Below are positions 1-10,929 of a stretch of DNA of 64,000 nt, piece by piece. Below the pieces are notes generated by a model. The model searched no databases. It was not told the DNA's origin and saw only the letters and a list, made by a program, of their open reading frames with translations. Origin of the DNA: Nelumbo lutea (lineage: Eukaryota; Streptophyta; Magnoliopsida; Proteales; Nelumbonaceae). Numbering within the stretch: position 1 is the stretch's first letter; every line of letters begins with the position of its first letter. A program made the translations under genes and the position numbers. Location of the stretch: assembly GCA_022828595.1 (NCBI GenBank), contig JAKGHH010000005.1, positions 27,850,193-27,914,192 on the forward strand. Reading direction: 5' to 3'.

Positions 1-500
1 TCCACCCAGGAAACTACCAATTTTGAATCACCCTCAATTTCCTCCTGCTGAATCGATGTTTCTTTTTTTTTTCTTGATCAGTAAAAGACTTTCATTAATA
101 ACAGAGAGATTAAGATACAATAGCTAAAGATTGCATAGGAAATTGCAATCTCCAGCAATCAGTTACAATTCTGCCCAATACAATGAAGATCTATTTGCCC
201 CTTGTTTTGCTAGGGTATCCGCCATCCCATTTGCATCCCTTTTAACCCAACCAAACTGACCCATTTGCTGAATCGATGTTTATTTGCTAACTTCAATCCT
301 TGGAGTAAGGCTAACACTTCTGCTTTAGCAGAGGTCCCCCCTCCCATCGGTCCAGAGTATAATGCCACCATTTTGCCCACTGCATCCCTGAAGCCACCTC
401 CCACTCCTGACAGTCCTGGATTTCCCAAGGAATTTCCATCAAAGTTAAGTTTGATTTTATTTAAAGGAGGGGTCTTCCATTCTGTTATTTAAGACAAGGA
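1..500 (-). mobile_element. L1-like LINE, RNase H domain remnant (host of a nested insertion)
   Basis: Reading the minus strand from about 495 to 282 gives the start of a plant LINE RNase H domain: a strand containing KLNFDGN, then GNPGLSGVGGGFRDAVG and an AEVLALLQGL helix. The domain resumes, shifted one frame, at positions 45 to 1 with EIEGDSKLVVSWV, which carries the second catalytic Asp. The pieces are separated by a 204-bp insertion plus one target duplication. This is the RNase H found at the C-terminus of plant L1-type LINEs. The frameshift means it is dead. The 5' part of the element is not seen, and the low-coordinate end runs off the window. Confidence 0.75.
62..265 (-). mobile_element. 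5'-truncated LINE 3' end with poly(A) and 16-bp TSD
   Basis: On the minus strand the insert reads the last residues of an RNase H domain (WVKRDANGMADTLAKQG), a stop, a short 3' UTR and a terminal A-rich run next to position 62. It is flanked by a perfect 16-bp direct repeat, TGCTGAATCGATGTTT, at 46-61 and 266-281. A poly(A) end, 5' truncation and a 16-bp duplication are the hallmarks of target-primed reverse transcription. The target is the RNase H region of another LINE. Confidence 0.88.
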
Positions 501-566
501 AACAGATTGGTGGTAGACTTGAGTCGGGAGGACTTCACAACCTTGATGATGGTTTGAAGATTGCAG

Positions 567-1279
567 TGTTATATATTTTTTTGATAGGTAAAAGTTCATT
601 AAGAATTCATTATCAGCAAAAAAGATAAATGTCTGTTACAAACATCCCAAGGGGAGGCGTGAGGTGCAGCCTCACTCTTTAAAAGAGAAAAACAACACAA
701 AATTTACAATTGGGCCCAGAACAACTGATTCCTAGTTACTCCTTGCTTAGTTAGATAGTCAGCAAATGCATTAGCCATTTAGCCTCCCTTCCCACTCATT
801 GTATAGTCAAATTCATATGTTGTGTTACCTATTTGAATTTCTTCATTTCATTTCTATAACACCATATCACTGAGTCTGGGTCTCTAAGCCAACCCACCAC
901 CACCTTGGAGTCCCCTTCTATCATCAAATTCTCCAAGCCTATCTCACTTGCAATCTGTATACCTTGTAGGACTGCATACAGTTCAGCCCTTAAGGAATCT
1001 CCATTCCCCATTGGTCCTGAGTAGAGTGCTCTCAGATTCCCATCCTTGTCTCTTATGGTCCCTCCAATTCCAGATAGGCCTGGGTTGTCCTGACCACCCC
1101 CATCAAAGCTCAGTTTCATAAAACCTTCAATGGGCGGTGTCCAAACCAGCCTTGTTTTAGAATTCTGCACTGAACTAGAAGCCACTGAAAACCAATTCCT
1201 CCAAATGTCATCAAAGGAGAAATGTCTAAACAGTTCCATAGTTTGTAGCCAATGTATGGTTCTGGTCATTACACAATAT
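567..1279 (-). mobile_element. 5'-truncated LINE, RNase H end, 10-bp TSD
   Basis: The minus strand encodes an RNase H domain from about 1170 to 829 (KLSFDGGGQDNPGLSGIGG, AELYAVLQGIQIA, EGDSKVVVGWL). After a frameshift it continues with ADYLTKQGV and ends in WAQL at a stop at 704-706. A 3' UTR and an A-rich tail follow, down to about 567. The 10-bp repeat AAGATTGCAG flanks it at 557-566 and 1280-1289. It is a second LINE copy of the same lineage as the one at 1-500, probably inserted upstream in that element. Frameshifted and 5'-truncated, so not mobile by itself. Confidence 0.82.
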
Positions 1280-1299
1280 AAGATTGCAGAAATCTAAAG

Positions 1300-1395
1300 T
1301 TTCTTGTGGTGGTGAACTTTCCACCTTGATGTAATTCTTTCTTTTTGATGCTTAATAAAATTTATCTTCATTGATCAAAAAAGAAAAAAAAAACT
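1300..1395 (+). mobile_element. Possible retroposon 3' tail with poly(A)
   Basis: A plus-strand stretch resembling a plant LINE 3' UTR (a TTCATTGATC motif followed by an AAAAAAGAAAAAAAAAA run ending near 1395). No coding part or target duplication was found. It points opposite to the neighbouring LINEs. Confidence 0.35.
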
Positions 1396-1439
1396 TGAAG
1401 GGTAGCATGCCCATGACAATCAGGTATTGTTCCCTTTAA

Positions 1440-2632
1440 TGATCTTAATATTCCATGCCTCTTTGTAAAGGTACTCAATCATGTACCAGGTATCCCTTTG
1501 CTAATTTTACCACCTGTGATAACTTGTCTCCTTTTATCATGCTTACACGTCTACTATCTCTGGTATTTCCTTTAGAAAGAATGCTGCGGTCCTTGGAACT
1601 ACCTGAGCTGAAAAATGCAATGATGGAGGAAATTGGTGCCTTTTAGAAAAGTGCCCATGGGAATCAGTTGATCTTTCCTAAAGGTAAAAACTAGTAGGGT
1701 GTATGTGGGTTTTCTTGGTGAAGCATTGGGCTGATTGGTCCATGGGAATATAGAAGTTGGAGTTTAGATCTTAGTTTAAAGTTAAAGATCTGGGCCCTCT
1801 AAAAATACTTTCTAAGGATTGAAGTGCCAAGTCCAACAATTGTATATTCATTTCCCAAAGGAAGTATATGCTAGATCTTTTCCAAAGTGCAGAGAAGTTG
1901 GGGATTGAATAAACTGATACCTTAATTGAAGTCAATCATAAACTCAGTGAGAACTGTACGGAGGCACTTCCTAATGGTACGCAGTTTTAGAGGCTAGTTA
2001 GGAGACTCCTATATACAGATTAATGAGGCTTGATGTTGCTTATGCTGTGGGAGTGCTTAACCTCATGCATGTTTTGAGGACAGCTCATCTTTTTACTGCT
2101 AAAATGAGTATTTAAGTACTTAAGAAACACCTTCGGAGAGGTATCCTCTTTTCTAAATATGGACATCTAAAATTGAAGGCATATATAGATAATGATTGGG
2201 TTGGATCTATTAATGATAAGAGATCTACAGGGTACTCTACCTTTGTAAAAGGTAACTTCATAACTTGGAGGAGCAAAAAGCAAATTGTGGTGGCCAAATC
2301 AAGTGCTGAGTCAAAGTGTCATGGCACATGGTTGTTGAGGTTTAAAAACATACTAGTAGAGTTGGCATTTCCTACTCATTGTCCTGTCACTTTATCGTGA
2401 CAGTAAGGCTGTTATTAATATAGCCTATAATCTTATCTTGCATGACAGGAGAAAACACATAGAAGCGGACAAACATTTCATTAGAAAGTTGGAAATGGGT
2501 GAAATATGTATTCCTTATATGATAAGTACCAACAATTGCTGATGTTTTTACAAAGGATATAACCATGGTGTGTAATGAAGTGTGTAAACAAGTTGGGAAT
2601 GAATATATATGAGCTAGGTTGAGGGGGAATAT
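1440..2632 (+). pseudogene. Decayed Ty1/copia pol (RT start and RNase H end)
   Basis: The segment at 1455-1660 matches the linker before copia reverse transcriptase (YPFANF..., then a shifted ELKNAMMEEIGAF, the usual W..AM..E...L signature). The RT core, including the YVDD box, is missing. From about 1890 the downstream RNase H part appears in several frames: a GTQF..LVRRLLY region, then AYIDNDWVGSINDKRSTGYS, TWRSKKQIVVAKSSAES and a final HIEADKHFIRKLEMGEI. A purine tract GAGGGGGAA at 2621-2629 follows, as expected before a 3' LTR. It is a 5'-deleted, frameshifted copia end. Confidence 0.8.
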
Positions 2633-2781
2633 TGTAATTCTGTTCTTTAGGCTCAGTTGGGAAGGAGTACACATACAAATATGTAGAGTGCAAAACCTTG
2701 TATTTTGTATGTATTTGTACTATACATATGTATTTGTACTCTTTCCAAACTGAGCCACAGTGACTTGGTGGTATTATTACA
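2633..2781 (+). repeat. Candidate very short copia 3' LTR with internal palindrome
   Basis: Immediately after the copia purine tract the sequence runs from TGTAATTC to TTATTACA, so it starts TG and ends CA, 149 bp in all. Inside, 2650-2682 and 2725-2756 form an imperfect inverted repeat (GGCTCAGTTGGGAAGGAGTA against its complement), able to fold into a hairpin. It could also be a MITE inserted at the element end. No second LTR copy is present to test this. Confidence 0.45.
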
Positions 2782-3393
2782 ATATCATCTTTTACTAGAA
2801 TACCCTAAAAGAAATAATAATGTAGGTGCCACTAGTCCCACTTTTGGCTCTTTCAGAATTATGTTTTTTGCCTTCTTTTTTTGTCTTCTTACCCGTTAAT
2901 TCTCACCATATAGTGCTATAATTATTTTTCCGCAAAGAGTGAGCAGGGTTGGCTGTCCAAAACATGAAGCTTGTAGCTGTTGTTTGATCTTTCTTCTTTT
3001 TTAAGGAATTAGACCTGAAATTAGAGTCTTGTTTTTGGTGGCTCATTGGGATGTTTTACTGCATGTATCCAATATTTGGAACAATATATTTACCATATGA
3101 TTCTCATACTTGCCTTGCCTCACATGAATATGATGGGCATTCCAAAACTTTAGTCCATCTGTTTTCACCCCACTAATCATCTCCCTTCCCTCCCCCTCTC
3201 TCTCCTTGAACATGTCACTCTACTAGTCAACTATCTAGAAGTTCAGCATAATATATGTTGAAACCTATTATGTTTTATTTGATATTACATATTACACATT
3301 ACAGGGAGATTAAGGGGGTGAAGACAGAGCAGGGTGCATGTGAGGTCCACTGACCTTACCATGAAGAGCCTGTAGTTACACAGGTTTGATCCT
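2782..3393. other. Non-coding, no feature recognised
   Basis: AT-rich DNA without a supportable ORF. The last 60 bases (TAGTTACACAGGTTTGATCC) faintly resemble a tRNA-type B box, perhaps a SINE relic. The solo LTR that follows is inserted into this sequence. Confidence 0.4.
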
Positions 3394-3398
3394 GTGCC

Positions 3399-5342
3399 TG
3401 AAGGGATGGGATATCCATCACATGGACGCCTAAAGATTGCGGACGGAATAAGGGGGCGGATTTCAAAAAATTTTTCTCTCTTCAACTGGGAATCGCATTC
3501 CCTATTTAGAAAATCATATTTTCAAGGATCATTCTTGAACCATAAACTGAACCAGATCTGAACCAAAAGGAGTAGGGAGGGATAATACCTGATACGGAGA
3601 AGTAGTATCTCCCAATGGAGGTGTTCACGCCCAAGGAAAGATCCAAAATCTGCTCTCATTGAAGATGACGCAGTGCAGGGTGGAGCAGAGTCAACAGTGT
3701 TCTTCCAAAAGAACTTGACCCTTCACAAGAATCAACAGGATGGCCTGTGAATACAACTCCAACCAATCTTTCTTGGTATCAAGATCAAATCTTGATTTCT
3801 CCCAAGAACTGGAGATCGAACTACTGGAGGCAGCGGCTACAGGAAGGAGGCGGCAAGAGAGTATTTGCAAGGTGCAGAATTCTCTCTTCTTGTAATCTCA
3901 GCTCTGAGGACAAGAGTGTGTGTTGGTTGCATATCTAAAGGCTGGCGCCCCCTCTTCCTTTTATAATTTTAAAGGGATCAGCTCCTAATCCCATTAGGAG
4001 TTGCTAATCCAAATCATATTTGGATAAGAAGTCCCTTTAAGTGATAAGTGATAACCCTTATCTTATCTGCAGATCAAATCAGCCATCTCCTAATCTAATT
4101 AGGAGGCTTCCAGATCTAAATCTTATTTAGATCTTAGACTCTCTAAGTGGATAGGGTATGGGTCCAATCCTATTAGCTGATCCATCTCAGAATTCGTCCC
4201 TTTAAATGACTAATCAAATTAGCCCAGTTCGAGTGGGCTTAAGGCCCATTTAAGGTCATGTATTCACTTAGCCTTCCAAACTGTTGCCCATTTGGGCTTC
4301 TTTGTATGGCGTGGGACCCAAACATTGGTCTACACATCAGCCACATGGGTTCAGCCCAGCCTTTGTTACAATGCCTGGCCGGATACACTGTTACGGACAG
4401 TGCACCCCCTGAAAACCATCTCATGGTCTCTATGGGCCCAACACTTACCCTAAGTGGTCCCTGGGCAAAGCAACCTTGTAACACCCAGGGACTGTGGGCA
4501 GATGCAAGATTAGCCCATCAGGCATTATCCTCAATGGTCTTACACTTAACCTCTCAGCCTATAATGATCATACACTACCCGACAAGAGAGGACTTCTCCC
4601 TCGGCTGCAAGGAACAGTGTTGCACTCTCTGCTTATATGGATTCCGGGAATTAAAACCTTTTGCAAACCTTTTAGAATCCATAATATATATACTTTTATA
4701 TCTCATATAAAATATATTTTGCAAAACAAATCTCAACGATTGAAATCGGCTGCCGACAGTCTTGGTTTCCATTAGTGAGAGTGCACCCCCGATCATTACC
4801 TTTGTCCGACAAAGAGGCTGATCCTGTCACTATGATCACCCACTCAGATGAATTCTCAGACTGTCCCAACATACCCAGGTTTTGACCCCCACTAAGGATC
4901 TCACTGATTGGTACATCAAGGACAGCCTAATCCGACACTGAGTGCAGTATCATAATCGAGTATAGGGGTCAAGTGTAACTTTCCAGTTTTGCCCATCAAT
5001 CTCCAAGGTCCAGGGCAATACTAGAAATCTGGTTTAGTTCAAAGATTCAATTAATCCTACACTGTATGTGCCTAAGGTCTCACCCTGGCAGCTGAGACAG
5101 GCCACCCCAACCGACTTGGTGGCACCACAGTGTCAGTCTTGTCAGGATAGGTCTCCCCAGACCGACCCACTGGCTGTGAACATTCTAAACTAACACGAAT
5201 CTCATTAAGTGTCCAGTTTAAGGGTATTAGACAGAAACATACCAAGGGAACATGAATCAAATATGTACTTTTATTCATTTACAATAAACTCATAAAGTAC
5301 ATCATCTTGATTGAAGCTAAGGTAATACAAAACTGTCTAACA
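3399..5342 (-). mobile_element. Solo LTR, 1944 bp, TSD GTGCC, copia-associated family
   Basis: The element begins TGAAGGGATGGG and ends CTGTCTAACA. It is flanked by GTGCC at 3394-3398 and 5343-5347, the 5-bp duplication typical of LTR integration. Its whole length is matched by 16653-18506. Read on the minus strand, its first bases (TGTTAGACAG) match the LTR starts of the copia element at 10930 and 19638, which fixes the orientation. A TATA-like TATAAAAGG lies near 3955-3963 on the minus strand. Nothing internal remains, so it is the product of LTR-LTR recombination. Confidence 0.9.
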
Positions 5343-5547
5343 GTGCCTCCGAATTGAGAGGGCTGCCAAGTGACCATCTTATCTACTGGGTCATCAGCAA
5401 TCTATTATTTTTGTGAAAGCATAGTCTAGGAAGCTCTATTTCTGTTCTTATATGCTTCAATTTGCTTACAATTTTCTTTCTCTGGTATGGTTTGGCAAAT
5501 TTCATTTACCTTTTAGATTAAAGACTACAAATTTGTCTGTAAACATT

Positions 5548-5579
<32 letters not shown>

Positions 5580-5746
5580 ACACACACACAGAGTTCCCAT
5601 CATTGCTTGGGATGGATGCTTCAGCTTCATTCTTGAGAATGAAGTTTGTAGGAGGGTTCTGATATGTTTTCAATTATTTCTTGTAACTTCTTGAGCATTG
5701 CATTCTCAGTCACTTATCCAGCCATTATGTTGTGTGTACTCCACAG
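5343..5746. other. Intronic DNA upstream of NDUFA13 exon, with (CT)n
   Basis: No coding signal found. A CT microsatellite occupies about 5548-5573. The segment ends in the splice acceptor CTCCACAG before the first recognisable NDUFA13 exon. Confidence 0.5.
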
Positions 5747-6051
5747 GGAGCTCAAGGAAGAGAAATATGCTGCTCGCAGGGCAATATTGCCCATGCTTCA
5801 AGCTGAAGAGGATGAAAGGTAAAAACCCTTGCTATGCTGCCTTCTGTTCTTTCCTCTTCTTTTCAGAGAAGTGAAAAGCATCTGTTATTTGTTTTCTTCA
5901 ATTTAGATTTGTTAGAGAATGGAGCAAATATTTGGAAGAGGAGGCCAGAATCATGAAGGATGTGCCTGGCTGGAAAGTTGGCGAAAGTGTCTACCATTCT
6001 GGGAGATGGATGCCCCCAGCAACTGGGGAGCTGCGACCTGATATCTGGTAG
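5747..6051 (+). CDS. NDUFA13: NADH dehydrogenase 1 alpha subcomplex subunit 13 (GRIM-19), last two exons
   Basis: Two exons, 5747-5818 and 5907-6051, are joined by an 88-bp GT-AG intron with matching phase (the Arg codon is split AG|A). They encode [16 protein letters not shown]..., EEDER and then [47 protein letters not shown] and a TAG stop. This is the conserved C-terminal half (about 71 residues) of the plant GRIM-19/B16.6 subunit, a small single-span accessory subunit of mitochondrial complex I, usually about 143 residues. The N-terminal exon with the membrane helix is not recognisable in the window. The preceding DNA holds a solo LTR, a copia relic and LINEs, so either the first intron exceeds 5.7 kb and the exon lies outside, or the gene is 5'-truncated. 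The two exons show no damage, which favours a live gene. Confidence 0.9.
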
Positions 6052-6336
6052 ATAAGGAAAAGGTGGTACTGTGTTGTCCATAGGTACCTCATGCCTCAAG
6101 GTGTCCATTTTATTTTTGGGCGTGTTTCTGGAAACTATGGAGGGCTGGACCTTTATTTTTCAAATATCACTTTTCGTAAGATCTTTTTCCTGTTTGTGGA
6201 AAGAAAGTTGGACTTCTTCCTGTTTAGCGTAAGGAAGCTCTATTAGAACAAGACATTGGATCTGCTACAAACAATGTGTACAACGGGCTATCTACATAAG
6301 CCAATCACGAGTAATTACATCAGCGATCTGTGCCAA
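6052..6336 (+). other. Probable 3' UTR and flank of NDUFA13
   Basis: Follows the stop codon directly and has no ORF of note. The boundary of the transcript cannot be placed. A TIR element begins at its end. Confidence 0.4.
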
Positions 6337-7331
6337 GGTTTAAAATGTCGATGTCGATGTCGTTTACCAAAATATAGGACATATGTCAGAAATGTCGAGG
6401 GGAATATTGTAAAAATTAGAGACATTGTGGAAATATTATGAAATACGTGGAAATATGTAATGATATTTAGTAAAATGATAAAAGAAGCATTAAGACATTT
6501 CTAAACTATTATCTTATTCCCAACCATTATATAAAGCTAAGAAACTAAGATCAATAACAAATTAGTAAATGACGATTTACTGATTTATTATGCATTTTGA
6601 TGTTTTTACAAGGTTATCTGATATTTTCTTTTCTTATTTTTAATTCTGATTTTTTAAATATTAAAGTTATAATACATTATGTTTTATTATAAATTTAATA
6701 AATTGATTCTCCTTTTTATGGTATTAAGATTATGATAAATTCTAATTTCTTATAAAACTTAATGAATTCATTATGATTTTTAATACTAAATTTATAATAA
6801 ATTATGATTTAGTATACAATTTAATAAATTTATTCTGATTTTTTATATTAAATGTAGAATATGATTTATTAAAAAATTTAATAAACATTTTCTGATTTTA
6901 ATAAATATTTTAAAAATACTAACTAGTTAATATTTGACTACTTGAAAAATATTTTATGTTTTATATTATAAAGTAATTAATTTATTCTTTTGTTTTTATG
7001 TTTTGTTAATTCTTTTTTATAAATATTTTATTTGAAATATTAAATAGAAATTATTAACGGAATAATTTATATTAATATACTTATTATAATAATATAATAT
7101 ATTAATGTACATTAGTTGGCATCTTGTCGACATTATCGACATCTTGTTGACATAATAGGAAAAATTGCCTTTTTTTTTTTGTTATTTGGACCGATTTGGT
7201 TGATATTTCCGAAATATAGGAAATGTTGACCGAAATAATGTAATTTTTATATTACCATCCACTTTTATATCAGTGAGACTCGATATCGACATGTCGGGCG
7301 ACATTAGCGACATTTTGCGACATTTGAAACC
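6337..7331. mobile_element. Non-autonomous TIR element with ATGTCG-repeat ends
   Basis: The left end GGTTTAAAATGTCGATGTCG and the right end, complemented (GGTTTCAAATGTCGCAAAAT), form inverted termini, each continuing into runs of ATGTCG or ATGTCGAT. The 0.8-kb core is extremely AT-rich and has no ORF. The ends suggest a MITE-like DNA transposon. No convincing target duplication was found, so the superfamily is left open. Confidence 0.55.
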
Positions 7332-9065
7332 AAGATGTACCAGCAACTGGCATGTTTAACCATGATTAATTTTGAATTCTGGACATTTATTTTTCCTTCA
7401 AGATTGTAAATTCTTTCAGGGAAGTACGGATTTGCCCAATGCAGATTTCTGATTTCTACTACAGAGCTATAAACATTCAAAAGGTCTACAACCCGCATTC
7501 TATGCACCAACGCCCACTCGTGAATTGGCATCAATTTAGAGCTAGCACCTACCCCTCAAATTCTGACCCTGCGCTGATCAGTCATTCTCCCTAAATCTTT
7601 TTTCTTTATTTCAGGATCTTAAAGTTTAGACTACAAGATGCGAGAAAGACGGGAAGGCCTTAGTCAAATATGGTTTTTCAATCTAATTTAGTTGTAGGTT
7701 TTTGCATATGCAGGTTGGGAATCGCCATCAATTTAAGTCTCTATATGCGTTGGCTGATGATGAATATAATTCTGTTTTCAGCTGCAAGCATGGTAGGAAT
7801 GCCCCAATTTTGATATTGCAATGTATTATTGCTCATGGAACAACTTTGCCCCAATATGTAGTATTCAAGTGACTGGTGTTTTTCTCTCCCAAATCAAGAA
7901 AAGTCCATTGTAGATCCTGTGGAGAAAAAAATAGAATTTATAGAAAAAGTCTCATAAATAGGTTAAGGCTCTAATTCTCGACTAAAAAAAATATTTTCCA
8001 TAAAATTTAATATGTAATCATCCAAGTTAATTAACCTGTTTGGGTGCTTGAAATGCGAGGGAATGCTGATCCTTGTTGAATCTATGATGTTTTTATTAGT
8101 TTATGTGGTTATATGATTTTCTTACAAAGAAATGGGGAACCCAAAATTCTGAAAAATGTTTTTTTTTTTTTCTTTTTTCTTTTGCATTGCATGGTTTTGA
8201 TGGTAAGAAGGTATTGTTTGATGGATCCATGGATTTAGCAATTTTAATTTTCTTATTTATTGATAATTTGCATAAGTTGCCTTAAAAAAGATAATTTGCA
8301 GAATTAAAAAAGATAAAATGTGAAATAATTATTTTAGGCTTTTAGCAATTTAAAGAGTATTTGCTGCACATGATTTGTTTCTTAGATTAATGGATCTATA
8401 TTCTCATGGATGTAATATGGTTTTAGCAATGTTTTGTTTTATGTTACTGATTAATGGTTTTAATATGCATAGTAATTTGTAAACAAGTTAGCCTATTTAA
8501 ATTGACTTGAAATTGTTGGGTGTTTGAATTGTATAATACTACATGCCCAATGGATTTACGGTTCATGTGTATAATTCCAATTAATTTACAGGTGTATAGA
8601 CTGTTCTTCTATGCGAATGTTGTTGAATGGAATCGCCCTATACATCTTTGTCGGATGTTTTCTCTCATCTACTTATGAAACTCTCAGTCGGCTCTCTCAA
8701 AGGCTTAAAGTTTGGTAGGATAACCTGTTCTCTATGTTTTGCGTGTATATTTAGAGGAAAAGTCCCTTCATATTCCTTTTCGACACATATCCTCCATTAA
8801 TTGCTGTTCAGGTCTATTTTATAAAAATAGACATCAAAATTTGCTTTACATGCCAACATTTGTTGTTAATTTACAGGTGGCATATTTAGAGGAAAAGCTT
8901 CGATACAAATGGATTTGATATGTCATATAGCCATTATTTTGGCCATGTGAAAAGCCAGGTGACTCACCTACAGGTAAGGCGCCTTTGGGATTAGATTTAA
9001 ATATACCCAAAACCTATAAGGACATTTTTGAAATTTCTCTCATTCTAACAAAGTTAACGATAAAT
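7332..9065. other. Non-coding region, no supported gene
   Basis: Short open stretches exist (for example about 7705-7870, read as QVGNRHQFKSLYALADDEYN), but none is recognised, none has a convincing exon pair, and the segment is mostly AT-rich. It could include distal 3' sequence of the NDUFA13 locus. Confidence 0.4.
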
Positions 9066-9199
9066 TAGGGGTGCAAATGGATAATGATCTGATTTGGGAT
9101 GCGATCCTATTTGGTCAAATTCGGATAACCCCTGGTCGGATCTTCGAATCAGATTGGATTTGGATGATCACTCCTTATCTGATCTGAGAAGATTTGATC

Positions 9200-9259
<60 letters not shown>

Positions 9260-9676
9260 TATTTATTTATTTATAAATATATTATTCGTATTATATTTTT
9301 ATATCTTTGTTATATATGTTATTTATTTATTTATAAATATATTATTCATATTATATTTTTATATATTTGTTATATTATTTATTTTTTTATAAAAACATGT
9401 ATATATGTATATATATGATGGAAATAATTATAAAATAATTATATTTTTTTCTTTATGTAAATTGGTATATTTTATTTTTTCTTTTAATAATGTATTAATT
9501 TTAAAGAAAACAAGCCGGAACAAATTAGATCCAAAGATCCAATAGGATTCAAATTCAGGTTGAGTCTTATCAGATCCGATTGGATCTTCGGATTGGATCA
9601 AATCCAACATGAACAGTGTCAGATCAGATTCGAATATACCCTGGTTCGAGTCCAGTCCGATCTGTTTGCATGCCTA
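9066..9676. mobile_element. hAT-like non-autonomous element, TAGGGGTG-type ends
   Basis: Starts TAGGGGTGCAAATGG and ends TTTGCATGCCTA, an imperfect terminal inverted repeat shared with several other elements in this window. Both arms are rich in GATC/GGAT words (GATCTGATTTGG..., GATCCGATTGGATC), and the core holds (TA)n then (TG)n at about 9201-9260 and a tandemly doubled ~60-bp AT block at 9260-9380. The flanking octamers CGATAAAT and TGTAAAAT match at only 5 of 8 positions, so the target duplication is decayed. Confidence 0.6.
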
Positions 9677-9687
9677 TGTAAAATCAA

Positions 9688-10108
9688 GGGAAAATTAGAT
9701 ATTAGTACCATGTGTTTTGAGTATAGCTTCACTTTGGTCTTCGAACTTCAAAATGTGAATGTATTAATTTAGTACAAAACTGTTAACCGTCATTAAGTGG
9801 CATGTGAAAGGAAGCAAATGCCCTTCAAATGTCATCTAATTTTCTTTATTAATCATCCAAATACCCAAATCTCTTAGAAGCAAATATAGAAAAGTAATTT
9901 GTCAAAAATCGATAAGTTGCTTTGGTTCAATCTTGATTCTTGAGTAGAAGATGATGTCATCACATGATAGAGATAATTGACGGGCTGCTAATGACAGAGA
10001 CTAAATTGGCACGTTTTGGAAGTTTAGGTACCAGATTGGTACGTTTTGAAGTTTGAGGACCAAAGTGCGATTGGGCCCAAAATACATGACACTAATATGC
10101 AACTTTCC
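9688..10108. mobile_element. TIR MITE, copy 1 (GGGAAAATT ends)
   Basis: Begins GGGAAAATTAGATATTAGTA and ends in the complement of a related sequence (TATGCAACTTTCC). Inner arms such as TTCACTTTGGTCTTCGAACTTC and GAAGTTTGAGGACCAAAGTG are inverted copies. A second copy lies at 10639-10929 in the same direction. Ends of this kind are common in Mutator-like MITEs, but no clear 9-bp duplication was found. Confidence 0.6.
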
Positions 10109-10638
10109 AAAATATTAATTATAGAAATGGTTGAAAGTTTTGGAAGTTTTGGGTGTTAGTATCAAAGATGAATACTTCCTTCACTTTCACCCAATCATGA
10201 TTAAAATCTTTTATTGAAAGAAAAGCGTGATTAGAAACGATTGCTAAACGTAAATAATCACTGTAAAATTCATTAAAAAATTATGCAAATTTATCTTTGC
10301 AAGGGAGGTGGAACTGCAAATTTTTAAATCCTTCCTAACAGTCCACCTGTAAAAGACCCATACAAGGTTCAATTTACAATAGAGACTGCGAGGGGGGGGG
10401 GTTCATGGGTTGTACATGTTTGCAACCTGGACCTATGAAATTGGAGAAGGAAAAAGAAAACATATGGGACCAAAATATTATGGGAACCACTGTGTGTATA
10501 ATAAATACTCAAAGAAAATCTTACCATTTATGTATAATTTTTTTATATATTTTATTGGGATTTATGACCCAATTTAAGAGTAGAATTAATTGAAAATATG
10601 TACAAATTTTATGTACAAATTTTCTTATATAAATATAA
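10109..10638. other. Non-coding spacer between two MITE copies
   Basis: AT-rich with a G9-10 run at about 10392-10401. No ORF, RNA gene or repeat termini recognised. Confidence 0.4.
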
Positions 10639-10929
10639 GGGAAAATTGTAGATTAGGACCTTGTACTTTGGGCCTAGTCTCACTTTGGTCCACGAACTTT
10701 AAAACGTGTCGATTTAGTACGAAACTATTAACTGTCATTAAGTGGCATGTGAAAGGATGCAAATGCCCTTTGGGTGTCATCTAATTTTCTTTATCAACCA
10801 TCCAAATGTCCAAATCTCCTATCAATAACCGATCTGTTGCTTTGGTACAATCTTGATTTTTGGAAGTTTAGGTACTAGATTGGTACGTTTTGAAGTTCGG
10901 GGAGCAAAGTGAGACTAGACCCAAAGTAT
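10639..10929. mobile_element. TIR MITE, copy 2, cut by a copia LTR
   Basis: Collinear with the MITE at 9688-10108 (same start GGGAAAATT, same ACCATCCAAATG and AAGTGGCATGTGAAAGGA blocks) and with arms CTAGTCTCACTTTGG and CAAAGTGAGACTAG. The right terminus is missing because the copia LTR starts at 10930, so the retroelement integrated into this MITE. Confidence 0.6.

Noticed and set aside
3340..3398. tRNA-like text with a B-box-like GGTTTGATCC
   Set aside because: No A box at the right distance and no cloverleaf could be drawn; at best a SINE relic cut by the solo LTR.
4258..4710. 150-codon plus-strand ORF
   Set aside because: Lies wholly inside the solo LTR at 3399-5342, runs antisense to its transcription, and the matching LTR copy at 16653 does not keep it open.
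7700..7870. Open stretch QVGNRHQFKSLYALADDEYN
   Set aside because: Short, no family recognised, no paired exon with matching phase; left as unassigned.
9420..9500. AT-rich block considered as a matrix attachment or origin-like site
   Set aside because: It is the core of a hAT-like element; base composition alone gives no support.
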